From Poriferisodalis sp026713105 (GTDB lineage: Bacteria > Actinomycetota > Acidimicrobiia > Acidimicrobiales > Poriferisodalaceae), in the NCBI GenBank assembly GCA_965115995.1, contig OZ220472.1:62001-126000 (forward strand): a DNA stretch of 64,000 bases, written 5' to 3'. The notes beneath the pieces are model-generated. The model worked only from the letters and a program-made list of their open reading frames with translations. It was not told the origin of the DNA and did not search any database. Shown here in pieces: positions 56,190-63,973 of the stretch. Each line of letters starts with the position of its first letter. Position 1 is the first letter of the stretch. Both the position numbers and the translations under genes were made by a program.

Positions 56190-57500
56190 ATGACGGGACT
56201 CACGCGCCGGCTCCGGCGGCGGCCGCCGAAGTACTCGGCTGCGGCACTGGCCTGGAAGGGCCTCCGCGGCGGGAGCTGGCCTCGGGTGTGGCGCGAGTGC
56301 AACCTGCAGCGTTCCTATGACGCAGTGGTCATTGGCGGCGGCGTGCATGGCCTCGCCACCGCCTACTACCTCGCTCGCAACCACGGCATGACCAATGTGG
56401 CCGTGCTGGACAAGGCCTATCTGGGCAGCGGCGGCTCAGGACGCAATACCGCGATCGTGCGCTCCAACTACCTCACCCCCGAAGGAGTGGCCTTCTACAA
56501 CCGGTCGGTGCATCTCTATGAGGCCATGGCCGTCGAGCTGAACATCAACGTGATGTTCAGCCAGCGCGGTCACCTGACGCTGGCCCACTCCGACGCCTCC
56601 CTGCGCACGATGCACTGGCGTGCCGAGGTCAACAAGCTCGGCGGCGTCAACTCCAGCGTGATCGGCCCCGACGAGGTCAAGGAGGAGTGTCCGAGTCTGG
56701 ACACCTCCGACCGCCCCCGTTACCCGATCCAAGGTGCCCTCTATCACCCGCCCGGCGGTGTCGTGCGCCACGACGCAGTGGTGTGGGGCTACGCCCGCGC
56801 CGCTGACCACATGGGCGTCGAGATGCACCAGAAGACCGAGGTCACCGACATTCTCTGTGAGGGTGGCGACGGTCCTCAGGGCAAGGGGGCCGGCGGCCGT
56901 GTGACCGGGGTGCGCACGAATCGTGGCGACATCTCCACGCCGATCGTGATCAACTGCACCGCCGGGTGGGCGTCGCTCATCTCGACCATGGCCGGGGTGC
57001 GGCTGCCCATCACCACCCATCCGCTGCAGGCCGCAGTCACCGAACCGGTGAAGATGTTCCTGCCGACGGTGGTGGTCTCGGGCTCGCTGCACGTTTACGT
57101 GAGCCAGACCGATCGCGGCGAGCTGGTATTCGGTGCCTCGGTCGACCCGTACGCCAATTACTCGGTGAGGGGCTCGCTGGAATTCACCGAGGGACTGGCC
57201 GGACACGTGCTCGAGCTGATGCCCGGCATCTCGCGCATGCGGGTGCTGCGCCAATGGTCCGGTCTGTGCGACATGACTCCCGACTACTCGCCGGTGATGG
57301 GCTTCACGCCCGTCGACGGTTTCTTGGTGGATGTCGGCTGGGGCACCTACGGGTTCAAGGCCGCACCGGTATCGGGAGAACAGATGGCCGAAGCCGCAGC
57401 CACGGGCCGCACGCCCAAGCTGATCGAGGCCTTCGCCCTCAGCCGCTTCGACGAAGGCGAGCTGGTGGGCGAAAAGGGTGCAGCGTCGGTGGGCCACTGA
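56190..57500 (+). CDS. soxB: Sarcosine oxidase beta subunit
   Basis: 436 residues from ATG 56190; a TTG at 56154 opens the frame but the preceding residues are not conserved. After PPKYSAAALAWKGLRGG comes the FAD motif YDAVVIGGGVHGLATAYYLA, VAVLDKAYLGSGGSGRNTAI (with the covalent-flavin region), INCTAGWASLISTMAG, and the C-terminal YSPVMGFTPVDGFLVDVGWG and TYGFKAAPVSGEQMAEA. This is SoxB of the heterotetrameric enzyme that oxidatively demethylates sarcosine to glycine, giving H2O2 and methylene-tetrahydrofolate. It is the first gene of soxBDAG, downstream of a LysR-type promoter. Confidence 0.95.
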   Translation: MTGLTRRLRRRPPKYSAAALAWKGLRGGSWPRVWRECNLQRSYDAVVIGGGVHGLATAYYLARNHGMTNVAVLDKAYLGSGGSGRNTAIVRSNYLTPEGVAFYNRSVHLYEAMAVELNINVMFSQRGHLTLAHSDASLRTMHWRAEVNKLGGVNSSVIGPDEVKEECPSLDTSDRPRYPIQGALYHPPGGVVRHDAVVWGYARAADHMGVEMHQKTEVTDILCEGGDGPQGKGAGGRVTGVRTNRGDISTPIVINCTAGWASLISTMAGVRLPITTHPLQAAVTEPVKMFLPTVVVSGSLHVYVSQTDRGELVFGASVDPYANYSVRGSLEFTEGLAGHVLELMPGISRMRVLRQWSGLCDMTPDYSPVMGFTPVDGFLVDVGWGTYGFKAAPVSGEQMAEAAATGRTPKLIEAFALSRFDEGELVGEKGAASVGH

Positions 57501-57574
57501 TGTCGCGCTCGTCTGCTGCCCGCTGTGACACGAGGCCCACCTACGCCATTGCGACAGTGGTGGGCCACTGATGT
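57488..57574 (+). repeat. Direct repeat of the soxB stop region before soxD
   Basis: The 16-nt sequence GGTGGGCCACTGATGT occurs at 57488-57503, where it ends soxB, and again at 57559-57574, where its ATG starts soxD. The copies are 71 bp apart. The 70-bp gap between soxB and soxD therefore looks like an insertion by partial duplication at what was an overlapping TGATG junction. Confidence 0.7.
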
Positions 57575-57843
57575 TGCTCGTGCCTTGCCCCAACTGCGGC
57601 CCACGCAATTCGACCGATCTCCGGTACGGGGGTGAATCGCACGCTCGTCCCGACCCCAATACGGCCTCGCCGCAAGAGTGGCGGGCCTACCTCTACCTGC
57701 GTGACAACCCCGCCGGCTGGCTACGCGAGAACTGGTACTGCGCGTCGGGCTGCCGCCGCTGGTTCTCGATCGAACGCAACACCGCCACCAACGAGTTCCG
57801 TGATCCGCCGCTGCCGGGCGACAAGCGAGGCGGTGCGGCATGA
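57571..57843 (+). CDS. soxD: Sarcosine oxidase delta subunit
   Basis: 90 residues. MLLVPCPNCGPRNSTDL gives the first zinc pair (CPNCG), and ENWYCASGCRRWFSIERN the second (C-x3-C), as in SoxD. AYLYLRDNPAGWLRENW is the conserved middle. Length fits the family (about 90-100). It binds one zinc and bridges the other subunits in the complex. Its C-terminal GDKRGGAA and stop/start junction have been copied twice just downstream. Confidence 0.95.
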   Translation: MLLVPCPNCGPRNSTDLRYGGESHARPDPNTASPQEWRAYLYLRDNPAGWLRENWYCASGCRRWFSIERNTATNEFRDPPLPGDKRGGAA

Positions 57844-57970
57844 GTGCTTGTGTGCCCGGTGCTGCCTGGGGTTGGGTGCCCGACGGCAAGCGAGGCGGTG
57901 CGGCGTGAGTGCGTGTGTGCCCGGTGCTGGCTGGGGTTGGCGGCCCGACGGCGGGCAAGGCGGTGCGGCA
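57820..57970 (+). repeat. Three-copy 65-bp tandem repeat at the soxD-soxA junction
   Basis: GGCGGTGCGGC recurs at 57829, 57894 and 57959, exactly 65 bp apart, and the sequences between match closely (about 90 percent between the first two units). Each unit ends in the same Gly-Gly-Ala-Ala codons and an overlapping (A/G)TGA stop/start. Slippage or unequal crossing-over has thus multiplied the junction of two genes without breaking coupling. Confidence 0.85.
57840..57908 (+). CDS. Mini-ORF 1 of the sox junction (22 residues)
   Basis: ATG 57840 lies inside the soxD stop (ATGA). The frame encodes MSACVPGAAWGWVPDGKRGG and AA, then TGA overlapping the next GTG. Eight C-terminal residues are nearly those of soxD. 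It has no known homologue in my memory. Translation by re-initiation is expected because of the overlaps, but whether a stable peptide exists is unknown. Confidence 0.4.
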   Translation: MSACVPGAAWGWVPDGKRGGAA

Positions 57971-57973
57971 TGA
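57905..57973 (+). CDS. Mini-ORF 2 of the sox junction (22 residues)
   Basis: GTG 57905 overlaps the first mini-ORF's stop; the product MSACVPGAGWGWRPDGGQGG plus AA ends at TGA 57971-57973, which overlaps the soxA ATG at 57970. Compared with mini-ORF 1 it differs at six codons, two of which are silent or start-codon changes. The frame is preserved through every change, which is notable for so short a sequence. Confidence 0.4.
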   Translation: MSACVPGAGWGWRPDGGQGGAA

Positions 57974-60819
57974 CCATGAGCCGGCACGGCGTGCAGCCCA
58001 CCGAGGTGATCGACCGGGCGGTCAAGCTCTGGTTCAGGTGGAACGGAAAACGATTCAGCGGGTTTGAGGGCGACACGATTGCCTCCGCCTTGGCCGCTTC
58101 CGGCGAGCACATCTTCTCCCGTTCCATGAAGTACCACCGGCCGCGGGGGATCCTCACCGCCGATTACTGGGATCCCAACCTGATGGTCCAGGTAGGCGAC
58201 GATCCCAACGTCCGAGCTGGCCACCGCCTGCTGGAAAGCGGCATGGACGTCCGGTCGCAGAACGTGTGGCCGTCGCTGAACCGCGACCTCAAGGCGGCAA
58301 ACGGTCTCCTCGGGCGATTCTTGACCGCCGGCTTCTACTACAAGACCTTCATGCGGCCGCAGTGGCTGTGGCCCACCTACGAGCGAGTGCTGGCCACCTT
58401 CGCTCCCGGCGGCAAAATCGACATCGACACCCCGCACGCCTATCACGACAAGCGCTATGCGCATCCCGACGTAGTGGTGGCTGGCGCGGGCCCGGCCGGC
58501 ATCGAGGCGGCTCTGGCGTCGAGCAGCGCGGGCGCCAGCGTGTTGCTCGTCTCCCACGAGCATGCGGTGGGCGGCCATCTGCGCTACTCCAGTGACAGCA
58601 CCGACCGGGCAGCACTGGCCGAACTGCGGGCTGCGCTCGACGCTTCCGACGTCGAGGTGCTGAGCAATTCCACGGTGACGGGTCGGTATGAGGACAACTG
58701 GCTCGGCATCGTCCAGCGCAATCATCCGATCGCAGTCGAACGGCTCATCAAGGCCCGGGCCAAAGTGCTCATCGCAGCACCCGGCCTGATCGAACGGCCC
58801 TATGTGTTCGAGGGCAACGACCGGCCCGGCGTCATCACTTCAGGCGCGGCCCGACGCCTCATCAACCTCTGGGGTATCAAGCCGGGCGAGCGGGCAGTGG
58901 TGTTCAGCGCGAATGCCGAGGGCGACGCGGCTGCTGGCGACCTGGAACGTGTCGGCACCGAGATCGCCGCCGTCATCGACGGTCGCACCGGCGAGCGGAT
59001 CAGCTCGACGGTGGGCTCGTCTCGGGCTGTCGAAGCCGTGATGTCGGGCGGCGAACGGATCGAGGCTGACGTAGTCGTCATGGCCGCCGGGTGGACTGCG
59101 CCGACTTCGTTGCTCAACATGGCCGGCGACCGACCGGTCTATGACGCGGGCGCGGCCCGGTTCTTTCCATCTGACCCCCCCGCCAATGTGCTGGCCACCG
59201 GCGGACTCGCGGGCGACGGTGACGTTGACCAGCTGCGTGCTCATGGCGCCGAAACAGGTCGTCTCGCCGCAGCCCGTGCTGCAGCGGTACGCCATCGCCT
59301 GCAGGCCCGCACGGCGAGAGCGCTGCCGGTCGTTGGCGACGAGCCTGCCTGGGCCGTCGACGAGCGGGCGCCGCTGGGCCGCGACCCCCATCCCGAGCTC
59401 TTCCGCGCTGATACCCATGGGATGGTCGACATGTCCGAGGACATCAGCTCCAAGGATCTGGTCGCTGCTGCGCATGAGGGCTACGACTCGGTGGAGCTGG
59501 CCAAGCGCTACACCACCGCCACCATGGGGCCGTCGCAAGGCAAGCTGGAGACGGTCAACACCGTCGCAGCCATCGCCGAAGCGAGGGGCGAGACGATCAG
59601 CGACGTGGGCACCACCGTGTGGCGGCCCCCGTACGCACCGCTCACCTTGGGCGCGCTCGCCGGTCGCATGTTCGAACCGGTACGCGTGTCGCCCATCCAT
59701 CCTTGGCACGAGGCCAACGGTGTGACCACCATTCAGGCGGGCCAGTGGCTGCGCCCCGATCACTACGGCGATCCGCAAGCCGAAGTCCGCAATGTGCGCC
59801 GCAACATCGGGCTCATCGACGTCACACCGCTGGGCAAGCTCGACCTGCGCGGCCCAGACGTTCCCAAGCTGCTCAGCCTGCTGTATGTCAACAAGTGGAT
59901 GAAGCTCGGCATCGGCCGGGTCCGCTACGGGATGATGTGCGCCGAGGACGGCGTGGTGCTCGACGACGGCGTCACCGGCCGACTCGGCGAAGACCACTAC
60001 ATGATGTCCACCACCAGCTCGGGCGCCGGTGGAGTGTGGGAATGGGTGGAGAACTGGCTCCAGACCGAACGCCCCGACTGGCAGGTGCACGTCACCCCGG
60101 TGACCACCGCATACGCCAGCATCAACGTGGCCGGGCCCAAGTCCCGAGAGCTGATGGGCAGGGTCTGCGAGGGCGTCGACCTCGACGCTGAGGCGTTTCC
60201 GTACATGACGGTTCGCGAGGCCACGGTGGCCGGCGTGTCGGGCTGCTTCATGTGGCGCATCGGCTTCACCGGCGAGCTCTCGTTCGAGCTGCACGTGCCA
60301 GCGGGCCACGGCCGCCATGTCTGGGAGGCACTGATGGATGCCGGCGGCGCCCTCGGCGTCGGCCCCTTCGGCCTCGAAGGCCAGCGCATCATGCGCCTCG
60401 AGAAGGGGCACTTCATCGTCGGTCAGGACACCGACGGCCTCACGCTGGGCCCCAGCACCGGCATGGGATCGCTCATCAAGCTCGACAAGGACGACTTCGC
60501 CGGCAAGCCAGAACTGGCATGGGCGGCCGACCGGGCGCTTCCGCTGATCGTGGCGATCCAGCCTGACGATCCCAACGTGGTGCCCGAAGAGGCCGCACAG
60601 ATTGTGCGGGGCGAATCGAATGAGATCCTGGGACGGATCACCTCCTCGCGCTTCTCGCCGACGCTGAACCGCTCGATCTGCCTCGGGCAGGTGGAACCGC
60701 ACTTGGCCGCCGGCGGCACGAAGCTGACGGTGCTGCTCGAATCAGGGGAGCGCATCAGCGCAACGGTGATCGACCATCACGCCCACTTCGACCCGGCCGG
60801 GGAGCGCCTCCGTGGCTGA
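57970..60819 (+). CDS. soxA: Sarcosine oxidase alpha subunit
   Basis: 949 residues from ATG 57970 (MTMSRHGVQPTEVIDRA); the frame is open further upstream through the repeat, but this start fits the family. Order of parts: ferredoxin-like plug domain (FRWNGKRFSGFEGDTIASAL, FSRSMKYHRPRGILT), dinucleotide-binding domain near residue 167 (VVVAGAGPAGIEAALASSSA), and a C-terminal GcvT-like tetrahydrofolate domain from about residue 600 (VRRNIGLIDVTPLGKLDLRG to the end). Length is that of SoxA (about 960). It binds NAD+ and folate and carries the folate-linked one-carbon transfer. The stop overlaps soxG by 8 nt. Confidence 0.95.
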   Translation: MTMSRHGVQPTEVIDRAVKLWFRWNGKRFSGFEGDTIASALAASGEHIFSRSMKYHRPRGILTADYWDPNLMVQVGDDPNVRAGHRLLESGMDVRSQNVWPSLNRDLKAANGLLGRFLTAGFYYKTFMRPQWLWPTYERVLATFAPGGKIDIDTPHAYHDKRYAHPDVVVAGAGPAGIEAALASSSAGASVLLVSHEHAVGGHLRYSSDSTDRAALAELRAALDASDVEVLSNSTVTGRYEDNWLGIVQRNHPIAVERLIKARAKVLIAAPGLIERPYVFEGNDRPGVITSGAARRLINLWGIKPGERAVVFSANAEGDAAAGDLERVGTEIAAVIDGRTGERISSTVGSSRAVEAVMSGGERIEADVVVMAAGWTAPTSLLNMAGDRPVYDAGAARFFPSDPPANVLATGGLAGDGDVDQLRAHGAETGRLAAARAAAVRHRLQARTARALPVVGDEPAWAVDERAPLGRDPHPELFRADTHGMVDMSEDISSKDLVAAAHEGYDSVELAKRYTTATMGPSQGKLETVNTVAAIAEARGETISDVGTTVWRPPYAPLTLGALAGRMFEPVRVSPIHPWHEANGVTTIQAGQWLRPDHYGDPQAEVRNVRRNIGLIDVTPLGKLDLRGPDVPKLLSLLYVNKWMKLGIGRVRYGMMCAEDGVVLDDGVTGRLGEDHYMMSTTSSGAGGVWEWVENWLQTERPDWQVHVTPVTTAYASINVAGPKSRELMGRVCEGVDLDAEAFPYMTVREATVAGVSGCFMWRIGFTGELSFELHVPAGHGRHVWEALMDAGGALGVGPFGLEGQRIMRLEKGHFIVGQDTDGLTLGPSTGMGSLIKLDKDDFAGKPELAWAADRALPLIVAIQPDDPNVVPEEAAQIVRGESNEILGRITSSRFSPTLNRSICLGQVEPHLAAGGTKLTVLLESGERISATVIDHHAHFDPAGERLRG

Positions 60820-61486
60820 AACTGCATCACCCCAGAGTTCGGCACCCGCGGGCCCCGCGTTTGAGAGCCCGGTCGTACGGAATTATCCGACGTCGCAGGC
60901 TGGCGACTTGACGCTGACCGATGCGAGCGCCACCAAGAAGTGGCTGGTCCGCGCCGGCGCCCACGGGTCCGTTGCCGATCTGCTTGGAGCTCGATTCGGG
61001 TCGTCTCAGGTCGCACCCGGCGGTGCACTTGTGCTGGGCGCCCGGCCTGGTGAGTGGATCATCCTGGGAACCCCGTCCGAGGTGGACGCGACGGTCGCCG
61101 AACTCAACGGGCTCGATTCGGACGAGTTCTCCTCGGCGCTCGACTGGACTCACAGCCGGGCGATGTTCCGGGTCACCGGCCACGAGGCGACGCGCATGCT
61201 GGAAAAGGTGTGCGGCATCGACTGGAGCGACCGCATGACGCCCGACGGGGCGGTGCTCTCAGCCTCAGTCGCCCTCGTCACCTGCGACATCGCCCGCAAC
61301 GACGTCCGCCATGACGACACAACCAGCACGCCGTCGTATCTCATCTTCTGCGACCGGTCCTTCGGCCAGTACTTGTTCGATGCGCTCATCGACGCCGGCA
61401 ACGAATTCGGCCCAGCTGTGGCGGCGGATCGTTGGCCTATGGATCGGTGGGGTCGTCGGTCTCGCCGGGGAGAGGGCGACCGCTGA
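60812..61486 (+). CDS. soxG: Sarcosine oxidase gamma subunit
   Basis: 224 residues from GTG 60812 inside the end of soxA. GDLTLTDASATKKWLVRAGA, PGEWIILGTPSEVDATVAEL, SALDWTHSRAMFRVTGHEAT and RMLEKVCGIDWSDRM are the folate-domain-like SoxG features. SoxG proteins are about 190-205 residues; the last 17 residues here (PMDRWGRRSRRGEGDR) are very basic and read antisense to the neighbouring minus-strand gene, with 50 nt of overlap, so they are probably a late extension caused by loss of the original stop. Confidence 0.9.
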   Translation: MAETASPQSSAPAGPAFESPVVRNYPTSQAGDLTLTDASATKKWLVRAGAHGSVADLLGARFGSSQVAPGGALVLGARPGEWIILGTPSEVDATVAELNGLDSDEFSSALDWTHSRAMFRVTGHEATRMLEKVCGIDWSDRMTPDGAVLSASVALVTCDIARNDVRHDDTTSTPSYLIFCDRSFGQYLFDALIDAGNEFGPAVAADRWPMDRWGRRSRRGEGDR

Positions 61487-61892
61487 TATCGAGGGTCGTC
61501 TCGATGCGTGCGAGACGGTCGGTGTGGTCCATGAGCACGCTGTTGACCTGATCGAACCTTCGGTCGACCTGTTCGAATCTTCGGTTGGTCTCGGCGAAGC
61601 GGGCGTTCATCTCGCCGCGCAGGCTGCTGATTTCTTCGCTGACTCGGTTGATTCCGTCGCTGACGCGGTCGAAAGCGGAGACTATGAACAGGAACATGCC
61701 GCCGACGAGCGCTGCGACGACGGCGCCAAGAACTGTGGTGAGCAGCGTCGTGGAACGCTGATGGGCGGTGCCGTGCCGATGATCGGGTGCGATGGTCGGC
61801 GCTGTGACGGACGGGGGCTCGGCCTGCTGAGCAGTCGCGGGCTCGACGGCCTGTCCGCCGTCGCGTTCGGTCACGGTCTCGATGGTAGCCAC
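61437..61892 (-). CDS. Single-pass membrane protein with coiled-coil repeats
   Basis: 151 residues from GTG 61892. A disordered N-terminal 45 residues precede one membrane helix (LLTTVLGAVVAALVGGMFLF), then a long coiled coil with heptad-like repeats (DRVSDGINRVSEEISSLRGE, RFAETNRRFEQVDRRFDQVN). The repeat NRRFEQVDRRFDQVN is found in many small uncharacterised membrane-tethered proteins, with no function known. It is tail-to-tail with soxG, overlapping it by 50 nt. Confidence 0.7.
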   Translation of the reverse strand: MATIETVTERDGGQAVEPATAQQAEPPSVTAPTIAPDHRHGTAHQRSTTLLTTVLGAVVAALVGGMFLFIVSAFDRVSDGINRVSEEISSLRGEMNARFAETNRRFEQVDRRFDQVNSVLMDHTDRLARIETTLDISGRPLPGETDDPTDP

Positions 61893-62209
61893 GTGTATCC
61901 CACGGGTTGACTACGGGCGGATTCCCGCGGGGGCGAACGTAGGCAGGCGTCCGGCTCGATGCAAGCGGATTTCTCGCAGCAGGTGAACTGGCAGCCGCTG
62001 GGGCGGTTCAGTCGTCGGAAGGAGCTGCCCAAGCTGCTCTCGCCGCTGGCAGCCCGCACATCAGGCGAGCTGGTGACGGCGAGTCTGCTGCAGGCCAGCC
62101 ACCGGGGCATGGCGAATGGGTTGTCTCGGCAGGGGACTGCGATGCCATAGGGTTCGCTGGGCGACTTATTCGACCAGATTTCGACCAGTTCGACGGGAGC
62201 AGGCACAGC
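61893..62209. other. 317-bp gap, no supported gene
   Basis: Open frames exist here on both strands, but the plus-strand one (63 codons from 61959) has no family resemblance and the minus-strand ones run into the deazaflavin oxidoreductase gene as its antisense. It must hold the promoters of the divergent coiled-coil and oxidoreductase genes; no clear hexamer pair was found. Confidence 0.5.
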
Positions 62210-62647
62210 ATGGCGATGAAGGGAATGGAGGACGGCCAGGTGCTGTCGTTCAACGAGACGATTATCGCCGAATTCCGGGAGAACGAGGGCCGCTGCGGCG
62301 GCATGTTCGAGGGCAACCCGATGCTGCTGATGACCATGACCGGTGCCCGCAGCGGTCGGCAGCTCACCAGCCCGCTCACCTACCACCGCCACGGCGACGA
62401 CTACGTCGTGATGGCCTCGGCCGGCGGCCATCCCAGCCATCCCGCCTGGTACCACAACATTGTGGCCAACCCGCAGGTGACGCTCGAAGTCGGCACCGAG
62501 TCGTTCGGCGCCGACGCCGTGGTGCTCGAAGGAGACGAGCGCGAAGCAGCGTTCGCCGCGATGTGCGAGGCCATGCCCCGCTTCGGCGACTATCAGGAAT
62601 CGGTCGACCGTGAGATTCCCATCGTGGCCCTGCGCCCTGCCGCCTGA
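62210..62647 (+). CDS. Deazaflavin (F420)-dependent nitroreductase family protein
   Basis: 145 residues. The DDN-like split-barrel pattern is evident: FRENEGRCGGMFEGNPMLLM, TGARSGRQLTSPLTYHRHGD (with the T-x-G-R/K-x-S-G-x-x-R coenzyme motif), YVVMASAGGHPSHPAWYHNI and VANPQVTLEVGTE. Length fits. Such enzymes use F420H2 to reduce quinones or nitro compounds and are largely actinobacterial, supporting the taxonomic guess. A 21-nt part of this gene recurs at the right end of the window. Confidence 0.9.
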   Translation: MAMKGMEDGQVLSFNETIIAEFRENEGRCGGMFEGNPMLLMTMTGARSGRQLTSPLTYHRHGDDYVVMASAGGHPSHPAWYHNIVANPQVTLEVGTESFGADAVVLEGDEREAAFAAMCEAMPRFGDYQESVDREIPIVALRPAA

Positions 62648-62737
62648 AGCCGACTCAGCGGGCTGCAGTCTCCTGGCGGGCCGCCGCGTTGATCGCCGAC
62701 ATACATCCTGATGACGATGCTGCCGAACCGGCACAGC

Positions 62738-63055
62738 TCAGGCATCTGCCAAGGCCCGCAGGCCCGGCAACACCTCTTCTGGGTCGCGACCGGTGATCTC
62801 GAGATACACGGCGTCCGCGCATAGTTCTGCATCTTCTGACCACCGGATAGTGCGGTGCAGCGAGATGGCGGCCGACTCGAACACGCCGGGCTCATCCCAG
62901 ATCTTGAACACACCCCGGCCCGCCCTGCCGGAGAGGTCGATCTCGCCTTCTGCGCCATCGTCGAAGCGGACCCACAACCGATAGTCGCGACGAGCCTCGA
63001 TGGCAACCGGGCGCAACTGCTCAACCGACATATCCACGCTCCAGTCAACGCGCAT
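62738..63055 (-). CDS. DUF2442 domain protein
   Basis: 105 residues from ATG 63055 (an internal ATG 8 codons on is possible). The domain reads VAIEARRDYRLWVRFDDGAE, GEIDLSGRAGRGVFKIWDEP, FESAAISLHRTIRWSEDAEL and CADAVYLEITGRDPEE, the standard DUF2442 order in which the strand pair and R-T-I-R-W segment are conserved. Members commonly accompany DUF4160 proteins in toxin-antitoxin-like pairs; no DUF4160 gene is found at either side here. It is thus possibly an orphan. Confidence 0.85.
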   Translation of the reverse strand: MRVDWSVDMSVEQLRPVAIEARRDYRLWVRFDDGAEGEIDLSGRAGRGVFKIWDEPGVFESAAISLHRTIRWSEDAELCADAVYLEITGRDPEEVLPGLRALADA

Positions 63056-63314
63056 CGTGGCAGACTAAGCCTTGTTGTCGACAAGGGTAGCGCCGTGACC
63101 AGGTGCACCGGACGGGGCTGTGGCTCCTCCGCCTGCTCTTGCGACTGCTGATAATGCCCAGCTTTCTGCGACTGCGGCTGGCTCAAGAATTCGAGAGCTG
63201 CGTCGGCGCCGAAACCGCGTTCCGACGCAGGGACGGGCCGTCTTCGGCTGCCATTTGATTTCTGCGACAATGGCATTTGACGTTCTCACACCGAACGCTG
63301 CGGGGAGCCAGTCG

Positions 63315-63923
63315 ATGACCATTTCGAGCATGCCCGAGCTGCGCGAGGCCTACCGGCCGCCGGCGGATCGAGCGCACCAGAAGGTTCTCGACCGCATCGA
63401 TGAGCATTCACGGCGGTTCATAGAGCTGTCGCCGCTGTGCATCATCAGTTCGATCGGCGCCGACGGTCTCGCCGACACCTCCCCGCGGGGCGATCCGCCG
63501 GGGTTCGTCGCCGTGCTCAACGAGCGGACGCTGATGATCCCCGACCGGCCCGGCAATCGCCAAGTCGACACCTTGCAGAACGTGCTCGTCAATCCGGCCG
63601 TGGGATTGCTGTTCTTGGTGCCGGGCATGAACGAGACGCTGCGGGTCAGCGGCACCGCCGAGATCGTTACCGACGCGGAAGCGCTCGCCCCAATGTCGAT
63701 CAAGAATCGCCCCCCGCTGTCGGGTTTGCAGGTCACCGTCGAAGAGGCATTCCTGCACTGCGGACGGTCGCTCATCCGCTCCCGTCTGTGGGATCCTGCC
63801 GCCCAGATCGACCGATCCGGTTACCCCACCTACGGACAGGTGCTCGCCGACCAGATCCGCGGCGCCGACGCCGGAGAGATCGACGAATCAGAAGACGAGG
63901 CAAATCGAGAGCGTCTGTACTGA
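63315..63923 (+). CDS. PPOX-class flavoprotein (MSMEG_1061-like pyridoxamine 5'-phosphate oxidase family)
   Basis: 202 residues from ATG 63315, preceded by GGGAG; the frame runs open upstream to 63120 but lacks conserved sequence. ELREAYRPPADRAHQKVLDR, FIELSPLCIISSIGADGLAD, TSPRGDPPGFVAVLNERTLM and IPDRPGNRQVDTLQNVLVNP, then GLLFLVPGMNETLRVSGTAE and EEAFLHCGRSLIRSRLWDP are the blocks of the MSMEG_1061 subfamily. It binds FMN in a dimeric split barrel; substrate unknown. Confidence 0.9.
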   Translation: MTISSMPELREAYRPPADRAHQKVLDRIDEHSRRFIELSPLCIISSIGADGLADTSPRGDPPGFVAVLNERTLMIPDRPGNRQVDTLQNVLVNPAVGLLFLVPGMNETLRVSGTAEIVTDAEALAPMSIKNRPPLSGLQVTVEEAFLHCGRSLIRSRLWDPAAQIDRSGYPTYGQVLADQIRGADAGEIDESEDEANRERLY

Positions 63924-63952
63924 GCGCCGCAGCGCACGGCATGGCGTCGCCT

Positions 63953-63973
63953 CGATGTGCGAGGCCATGCCCC
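63953..63973 (+). repeat. 21-nt repeat of part of the deazaflavin oxidoreductase gene
   Basis: A 21-base segment beginning CGATGTGCGAGGCCATGC is identical to 62559-62579 inside the oxidoreductase gene, where it encodes AMCEAMP. Here it encodes MCEAMPHRGTVLAEG up to the window edge if ATG 63955 is used. It may be the edge of a paralogue fragment; the window ends before this can be judged. Confidence 0.5.

Noticed and set aside
57820..57970. CRISPR array
   Set aside because: The units are near-identical along their entire 65 bp, without distinct spacers, and are explained by duplication of a coding junction.
58840..60702. 620-codon minus-strand frame across soxA
   Set aside because: Antisense of a gene with clear SoxA domains; His/Arg-rich composition typical of shadow frames.
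61871..62734. 287-codon minus-strand frame
   Set aside because: Mostly antisense to the deazaflavin oxidoreductase; no family pattern.
63065..63331. Possible partner of the DUF2442 gene on the minus strand
   Set aside because: The frame lacks DUF4160 features, is Arg/Ala-rich and overlaps the 5' region of the PPOX gene; regarded as a shadow.
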